From: Ectocarpus siliculosus
Taxonomy: Eukaryota; Sar; Phaeophyceae; Ectocarpales; Ectocarpaceae
Assembly (NCBI GenBank): GCA_000310025.1
Contig: FN648732.1
Location: 47,484-59,805 of the forward strand
Direction of reading: 5' to 3'
DNA: 12,322 nt
The notes under the pieces were generated by a model. It ran no database searches, had not been told where the DNA came from, and worked only from the letters and a program-made list of their open reading frames with translations. Position 1 is the stretch's first letter; every line of letters begins with the position of its first letter. This document shows, one piece after another, positions 1-12,322 of this stretch. A program made the translations under genes and the position numbers.

Positions 1-1208
1 TCATCTTGCCAAACAGTTTCCCCACTGTGCTCAACAGGGTTATCCCTCTATAATTCCCCGGGTCAGCTTTATCCCCCTTTTTGAACAGGTTCACGACTAC
101 TCCTTCTCTCCATCTCTTCGGCGCGTACTCGTGTTTCCATATCCAGTTGAATATCCGGACCAACATGTTAATCATCCCCTCCCCCCCCTGTTTCAAAAGC
201 TCGTTCACAATTCCATCAGCCCCTGCCGCTTTTCTATTCTTGAGTTTCGCTACGCAGTCCTCTACCTCTTCTCGTGTGAACTCTCCCTGCAACCCGTCTA
301 CATCACTACGTTCCCTCTGAGATCTTTCAACGTTTTCCTCTGCCCACGAGTTGATTTCCTTCTCAAACTCCGAGTCGAAGTTGTCGTTGGTGGTGGGTGT
401 CCCAAGTTTGCAGTAGTGCTCTACTAGTACTTCCCTCTTTCCTTTAGAACTGCATACCATCTTACCCTCGGCAGATCTTAGTGTCGTTATTTCCGTGTCT
501 CCCCCTCTTTTGTTGCCCACTATCCCTTGAATTCCTACCCACATTTGCTTCATCCCCCCCTCAAAATCTTCGTTAGTCTTTTGGACTACTTCCTCCCACA
601 ACCCTTTCTTCTTCTTCACGACCAACTCCTTCACCCTCTTTCTACTTTCAACATACTCCTTCCATCCTGCATCTGTTTTCCCGGCCGCATATTTTGCGTG
701 TGACTCTCTACGTACTCGAATTGCTTGCTTGATTTCTTCGTCCCACCACTTCACTGCTCTCTTACAAACTATCAACTTTCTACCTAGAACTCTGCTTGCT
801 GTTGTGTTTACCAGCTCTTCCCACTCTTCTATGATTCTAGACCCGGCCTGGTCCCGGCCTTCGGCATCCTTCGGTGTACCCATTGCCTCCATCAACTCCG
901 AGAGTTTCTTGTCGTTTATAGCCATCTCTTCTTGGAACTCTACCCTCGTTTCTTCTACTTCTAGCTTATCTATTCTCCATCTGTACATTTTCCTGCGTCG
1001 CCTACTCTGTATGACTCTCTTCTGTTGTAGGGCTGTCCACACCAACGCGTGGTCTGTAGTGCCTACATCCGTTGTGCATACTCGTACTTCCGTCTCTTTC
1101 CCCCCATTCTCTACGACAATATAGTCAAGGATGGAGCGTTCTCCTTTTTTGAAACATTGCCTAGTCCATTCCGGTTCTGTCTTTCGTACTCTACCGTTCA
1201 AAACAGGA
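1..1208 (-). mobile_element. Non-LTR retrotransposon (LINE) ORF2 fragment, 5'-truncated
   Basis: One minus-strand frame (plus triplets starting at 2, 5, 8...) is free of stops from about 1208 to the left edge, roughly 400 codons. Read right to left it begins at the end of an APE-type endonuclease domain: SILDYIVV at 1135-1112, then TDHALVW at 1057-1037, matching the usual (S/T)DHxLV catalytic-His motif. A Lys/Glu-rich linker follows, with VKWWDEEI-like and KNRKAAGADGI segments. The start of reverse transcriptase comes next: NLFKKGDKADPGNYRGITLL at about 91-32. The catalytic FADD box would lie left of base 1. On the upstream side the frame meets a 13-bp G run (1209-1221). Beyond that I see no endonuclease motif, so 5' truncation there is inferred. 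The element lies in the same orientation as the carbamoyltransferase gene, inside its tenth intron if the 3' exon lies beyond the left edge. The absence of stops suggests a fairly recent insertion. The clade was not determined. Confidence 0.88.
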
Positions 1209-1569
1209 GGGGGGGGGGGGGACACGGTGGTGTCCATTTGTGAACGATTGTGCACGCGTGTGTCGAAATTTTCTTTCGTATCTGCTCGTTCCGCTGTTTT
1301 GTCACCCGTGGACAGCCATACGTGTGTACCCTACCATGCTCCGCGAACTGGCGTGGTTTGCTCCTTGTCTTTCGTTGAATGGTTTCTCCCCATGGCACTC
1401 CTCTTTCCTTGTATTTTTCCTTCTCTCTCTATACAGTGTTTTTAATATCGTTTTTCTTCCTCTTCTTCCCTTTCGTTTTCATCTCACCTCCTCTCACTTA
1501 CACACCCTCAAATTACCCTTCGCTACACTGACACTGACTCTGCCTGTTGTTCTTATTTTCAGTCCACAC
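1209..1569 (-). other. Proximal part of intron 10 of the carbamoyltransferase gene
   Basis: The stretch runs from the exon 10 donor to the LINE edge and is purine-rich on the minus strand. I searched it for the missing C-terminal block (a CF-x-GT-like segment) and saw none. The only distinctive element is the 13-bp G run at 1209-1221, where the LINE begins. Confidence 0.6.
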
Positions 1570-8012
<6,443 letters not shown>

Positions 8013-8458
8013 CTTCTCTCACTCAGCTTCGCAAGTGATGCACGTGAGTGCAGCAGCACAGCCCACTCAAAGGTGTCCAGAGCTTGGTGGCTACCGAGCT
8101 GGCGAGTGCATCATGTCTTCGGCTGTAGGCTGCAGATGGAGCAGATGCGGCGCAATTACGATCGACCAATCACAGCCACAAGCAAGCGCATTCACCCTCG
8201 CCTGGATCCTCCACTCACTGAAAAGACTCCACATCCCGTTCGACATCTCGAATGGGTAGTCTCCCTGTGTGTGTGTATTTATTTTTCCTAATACTCGAAG
8301 GTCTCCATTTGATTCGTGCGCACTTTGTAGCCTATTTAGTGTGAATATTCTCGAATTCCGGAGAGTATGCACAGCAGCCTCACGTCGTTCCTGCTGCGAG
8401 GTTCGCATATTTTTGTCAAAGGCATGTACATCGATGCGATCGTGGCGACCGATATATA
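8013..8458 (-). promoter_or_regulatory. Putative promoter/5' leader region of the carbamoyltransferase gene
   Basis: This is non-coding sequence between the start codon and the upstream MITE. An in-frame TGA at 8021-8019 excludes a longer first exon in this frame. A CACGTG palindrome lies at 8041-8046 and a CCAAT on the plus strand near 8166. No clear TATA box was assigned. The regulatory role is inferred from position only. Confidence 0.35.
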
Positions 8459-8675
8459 CCGTATATGACACAAGATAACACACCCCCTGGACCGATTTTC
8501 AAAGCTCGATTACTCCACGACGAAGAGGATGCATAAACGAAACAATACATTTTCGAAAACCTCTCGACGAGACGGTTCCAACGCCGCCGTTTTCGGCGCT
8601 GTGACTCTTCCTGCTGTTGAGAAATCGAGCTTTGAAAATCGGCCCAGGGGGTGTGTTATCTTGTGTCATATACGG
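8459..8675. mobile_element. MITE copy 1 (217 bp) with 52-bp terminal inverted repeats
   Basis: The left arm 8459-8510 and right arm 8624-8675 are reverse complements over 52 bp with a single mismatch (A in the left arm at ctggaccg against G in the right-arm complement). TA flanks both ends (8457-8458 and 8676-8677). The inner part contains a small cgccgttttcggcg hairpin and no coding frame. The near-identical arms point to a recent insertion. The element sits 447 bp upstream of the start codon. The family is probably a non-autonomous Tc1/mariner type, judged from the TA target; no transposase is present. Confidence 0.93.
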
Positions 8676-8677
8676 TA

Positions 8678-10479
8678 CGCATACATACGATACTCCCTGG
8701 TTTTCAGAGGGTCTTGCAAGGTTGTCGTTTTGACCATTTTCGTATGCTAAATAAGGCAAAACATCTTGAATGGGTACAAAACTTCGCACTACCTCCAGAC
8801 TACAGCAGTACAGCTTAGTTAGCTCGTGTTTCTCCATCGACAGTCTAGACTCGCACGTTGGCGTAGCGATGGTATGTAGAGCACCGCATATCGCGCGCCA
8901 CACCATCAGGAGGGGGGGAATATAGTTGCATGGTCCCCTGCTCTTTCCCTACGGAGCTCTGTCCTCGAGACAAAAAATGGGGCCATCGTGTCAGAATACA
9001 ATATACCACCTTATGAGTCAGCCACGTTACCGCTGTCCCTACATCCAAGAGGTAGACACCCAATACAACTGCACCAAGAGAGCATGAGACTCTTCAATGA
9101 AATGATGTGTCGGGCACTTCACAAGCAGCAGTTGATTCCACACATCAATTCTTTGCCGCGACCTTCATCGGATCGACCAAAGAACAAAAGAAGAGCTTCA
9201 CATGGTCAAGAATTTGAAACAGTCAAGAGAGGCTAGGCGTACAATCAGCGCACGTTCGGTCGATTCGAGCTGTGACAACAGAGAGGGCGCATACGCATGC
9301 CGTCGAAAAAGCACATGTGTTCCGTACAAAAAACAGCGCTACATAACAACTCGGCAGCAGCAGTCAGCTATGGTACTGCGTAGCAATCGAGCAATAAACG
9401 TCGCGTGGAATTTCCTCGCTCTCCCCCCGTCTCCTTTCAAGTCCAAGGCGTTACCAGTCGCCAACAGCCCACAAGACTCCGTCGGCAACAACAGGACACC
9501 ATCCAACCGCCCCTGTATCTCAACCACCATCACCACATCACTACTGTCCCGACCACCGCCGTCATCATCGCCACCGCTGCCGAGCGGGAAAAAAAAACGC
9601 AGGCGAAACACCCGTGTAGGCGCTGCGCGCGCTATACTACACAGCAGTAGTAGCTGCCCCTGTATAAGGCTGCGCAAGTATAAGGCCGGTCGCCCTGCAC
9701 AAGACCGGTGAAATCTCTCGACACAAACGGAGCATTCAAGTTTGCTTAGTCTGGATAGTGCCGTCTGCCCGGCAAAAGGCCGGCCAAAACCCTTGTCACT
9801 ACAAGTATGCGGCAAAGATACAGGCACCACTCCCACTGCTGTTACACTACCAACATCGGGCTGTGCTCCTCCGCTTCATTAAAACGCAGAACGATTCCAA
9901 AACGCGAGACGTTGCAACAAACATGCCTCCTTTGCATCATTGCAACGCCCGCATTGCTTCCAGCGGCCGGCGGTCAGGAGCTACCCACCTGGGTACGCGA
10001 AGCAGGGAAAGCGCAAGAGCGAAAAAAAAAAGGTTACGACGTGTGGTGTGAGGCGGAGAGAATGCGCACGTGTGCATGAAATAAAGGGGCGGAGATATCA
10101 TCAGAGGGGCGGGGAACGAATCACTTCAAGGCACGGCAGTGGGAACTGGATTGTCGGACACACGTACAGGACTACACACGAACGACACTCCAGCTGAGTC
10201 ACGTGTTAGACAACGTCGTCGTCCCTGGGTATCCAGGAGCGACGAGTCACAAAAAGACCATCCTTCTAGCGCAAGGATCCCCAACAGCAAACCAGAACCA
10301 AGTCAATATCTCTCCATTCCCGCCCGAACAGGGCGAGGTTTACCAATCCACAACCACGCCACACCAGACCGCACGATGTACTACCTTCCGCCCTCTCACC
10401 GCTGGCGACGCGATTCCACCACCATACATGAGCAAATAACTTCGAGAACTTCCAAACAGCACGCACACCCCACACAGCA

Positions 10480-10535
<56 letters not shown>

Positions 10536-10660
10536 CTGTGTGTCTTTTCTTTATTAACATCCACCGCGCTAACCTGCTGACCAATGAAAAGACGCCAGTC
10601 TTGTAATGTGATAAAAATCGTCTGTGTGTGTCTCTCTCTCCGTCTATATATAGTTATTCC
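8678..10660. other. Intergenic region with no recognisable gene
   Basis: About 2 kb on both strands contains only short, unconserved frames. None shows a domain motif or fits the phase of the neighbouring genes with a convincing splice site. The CT microsatellite at 10484-10531 is the only clear structure. Downstream exons of the right-hand gene could be hidden here, but I cannot support any. Confidence 0.55.
10484..10531. repeat. (CT)n microsatellite
   Basis: An uninterrupted run of about 24 CT units on the plus strand is followed by TGTGTCTGTGTG. It lies 130 bp beyond the last visible exon of the right-hand gene. Confidence 0.97.
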
Positions 10661-10664
10661 TTAC

Positions 10665-10895
10665 CCTTCCAGCGCAAGGTGCTCCAACAGCATGCGCCGC
10701 TCCCCATCGCTGTAGCAATTGTTGTGTCCACAGTGTAGCGGCAACACTCTCCCCAGAGACAGGCCCCCGTCGCTACCACCACTCTCGCTGCTGCCGCCGC
10801 CGCCCACCACTGCCGAAGCCGGGGAAGAGGACGAAGCCACCCCGCCTCCCAGGAGTTGGCTACCGTCGCCCCCTCCCACAAGGTCCATGCCGTAG
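10665..10895 (-). CDS. Unrecognised gene, second visible exon
   Basis: The acceptor is GCGTCAG|C and the entry phase fits the exon at 12246-11912. The junction reads VGDGCYGMDLVGGGDG. A Gly/Ser-rich stretch is followed by a more ordinary ending: LGRVLPLHCGHNNCYSDGER and RMLLEHLALEG. The frame then meets TAA at 10663-10661, which overlaps a strong donor-like GG|GTAAGG. So this is either the C-terminus or another internal exon. I do not recognise the protein. Confidence 0.5.
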
Positions 10896-11911
10896 CTGAC
10901 GCGTCGTTATATTGTGGTATGTTTTTTTCCAGAGAAGACAACGGAAAAGAAAAACACACGCGGACACGCAAGGGGCTAGATGAGAAACAAGGAGTAGAAA
11001 AAATGTGAGATGGGTTAACTACTGTGGGCGCCCGGGGTGCTTCAGTCTAATGGGGGGAGACAACAGCCCGTCTCCAGCTGTGGGCCAAGTCATTGGACGA
11101 ACACGTGAAAGCAGGCATGACGTACACAGACGCGAAACGAGCATATACGTTTTTCACCGGTCGACCTATCAACCAAAACAACAGCAAACAAAGAACAAGT
11201 ACATGCCGAGCAACAACAGCATACAGCATACGTATGATACGGCATGCGGTGGGGATTCCTACATTTACACATACAATGGGGCAGAAGGCGGCGGAGAAAT
11301 CGGAGATCGTCCGTCGCCGCCAATCGCAACGCGCGGGGTGACGAAAATGACAAGCGTACAGGATAGGACTGCGTTCGAACGATTGATAAGTTTATGAGGA
11401 AAAAGAACAGGGAGGGGGGGACGCAGACCGTATTCCCTAACCCTAACCCTAACCCAACTTCCCCGATTGTATGCTTTATCCAACATGTTTACTGAACACA
11501 AAAAGCCTTCGAAGGCTACTGCCAAAATAAATGCGCCCGAGTGACTGTTCGACAATGTAGACCGAATGTTTCGTAATGGTGCGAAAGTTTGTTTGTGTGA
11601 AGCCCACAGCCACGTACGAGTGAGCAGCATCCAGGCGTGAGGATACCGTTCACCCTCGCTGTCGTTGTCTTCGCGGAGACAGGAGGTCAAACAAAAACAC
11701 GTCGAAGACACATGCGAACTGAGGAAGAGGACATTGCTCGGGCAACGTACGAGAACAAGTGGCGGTGACCAAAGGACAAAACGGAAGCCATGCCTCGCCG
11801 GTGCCGCCACACACAACACCCTCACCTTCGCCTTCACCTTCATCGCCACCACCACCAACAACAACACAACCACCAACAACAAGCAACTACCGATACCACA
11901 GCACCTCTCAC
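10896..11911 (-). other. Putative intron of the unrecognised gene (1016 bp)
   Basis: It runs from donor ATG|GTGAGA to acceptor GCGTCAG|C. It contains a telomere-like CCCTAA run and long incidental frames with biased Val/Cys composition that show no domain. I see no embedded gene. Confidence 0.45.
11435..11457. repeat. Interstitial telomeric repeat (CCCTAA)3
   Basis: Three perfect CCCTAA units are followed by CCCAA on the plus strand (TTAGGG type on the minus strand). They lie in the putative intron of the right-hand gene. Confidence 0.9.
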
Positions 11912-12246
11912 CATCCGTCGCCAACGTTCGACGCCCTTCCCGTGCCTGCTACCCCTCCCTCCAGCGCGGCGAGCCCAGGCTCTTCCGGAGCACCCCGCAC
12001 GACAGCAGCACCGCCAACGCCTCTGCTACCTCTCTCAAAGCCGCCTCGCCCCTCTCGCGCAAACCCCAACAGGCTGCTGCAGTTCGTGCCGGAAATGGAC
12101 GACGAGGACGGCGACGAGGATGACGCCGCTAACGGTAGTGCCGGGGGTGGCGCGCCTCCCTCCATAGACAGCCGTTGCGCCAGGTACGCTAGCATCTGGG
12201 ACACGAAGGCCACGAACGGGTCCGAACCTAGCTCGTCCGGATGCTC
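11912..12246 (-). CDS. Unrecognised gene, first visible exon
   Basis: Minus-strand frame from a possible acceptor ATCAAAG|GAG after a C-rich tract to donor GGATG|GTGAGA, phase 2. It reads EHPDELGSDPFVAFVSQMLA, then YLAQRLSMEGGAPPP. These are followed by Ala/Ser- and Gly-rich low-complexity sequence ending in GRASNVGDG. The first 35 residues look like real protein and may form a helix (VAFVSQMLAYLAQRL). The rest has the composition seen in low-complexity linkers. A TAA lies just upstream in frame, so the N-terminus must be in another exon or at the internal ATG at about 12195. Function unknown. Confidence 0.5.
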
Positions 12247-12269
12247 CTTTGATGGGGGTTACGTGCGTC

Positions 12270-12290
12270 GGGGGGGGGGGGGGGGGGGGG
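12270..12290. repeat. 21-bp poly-G run
   Basis: An uninterrupted G run on the plus strand, a C tract just upstream of the putative acceptor on the minus strand. Its length is liable to sequencing or assembly error. Confidence 0.9.
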
Positions 12291-12322
12291 AACCCCAAGC
12301 CGGGCTGCCGCAAACCTTTAAA

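Noticed and set aside
9339-9836. Minus-strand 165-codon frame with a Cys-rich CVERFHRSC segment
   Set aside because: A single short Cys/His cluster without spacing typical of a zinc finger; no splice phase links it to the neighbouring exons.
11265-11924. Minus-strand 219-codon frame with Val/Leu-rich start
   Set aside because: It overlaps the putative intron, its hydrophobic stretch is a translation of a GTT/GGT-type simple repeat, and no domain is visible.

Overview
The window looks like nuclear DNA of a eukaryote, most likely a stramenopile and perhaps a brown alga. The grounds are a moderately high GC content, one gene split by many short GT-AG introns, polyQ and Gly/Ser-rich low-complexity stretches, long CT microsatellites, homopolymer G runs, a LINE, MITE-like elements and a TTAGGG-type telomeric repeat. 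Codon and splice usage fit this, but the species is an inference.

The main content is one gene on the minus strand, running right to left from an ATG at 8012 to at least 1570. Ten exons can be joined with consistent reading phase into about 757 residues of a NodU/CmcH/TobZ-type carbamoyltransferase (Kae1-like N-terminal domain plus YrdC-like C-terminal domain). The last visible exon stops inside the conserved C-terminal block, so one or more 3' exons should lie left of base 1. The intron after it carries a 5'-truncated non-LTR retrotransposon (1-1208) in the same orientation as the host gene.

The introns are repeat-rich. Intron 7 opens with a 21-bp minisatellite whose units copy the exon 7 donor site in phase. 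Intron 5 has a 50-bp tandem copy beside its donor, and intron 2 has a 97-bp tandem duplication across its acceptor. Intron 3 has a CT microsatellite and a 217-bp MITE. A second MITE of the same family and the same 217-bp length sits about 450 bp upstream of the start codon, with nearly perfect 52-bp inverted repeats. The exon 9 donor is either a GC donor or a GT donor 12 nt further on.

Right of the MITE, 8676-10660 shows no recognisable gene. From 10661 to the right edge there are two phase-compatible minus-strand exons of a second, unrecognised, low-complexity protein. They are separated by a roughly 1-kb intron that holds three CCCTAA telomeric units. I found no operon, CRISPR array, RNA gene or defence system. 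The biology here is a eukaryotic carbamoyltransferase gene and the repeats reshaping its splice junctions.
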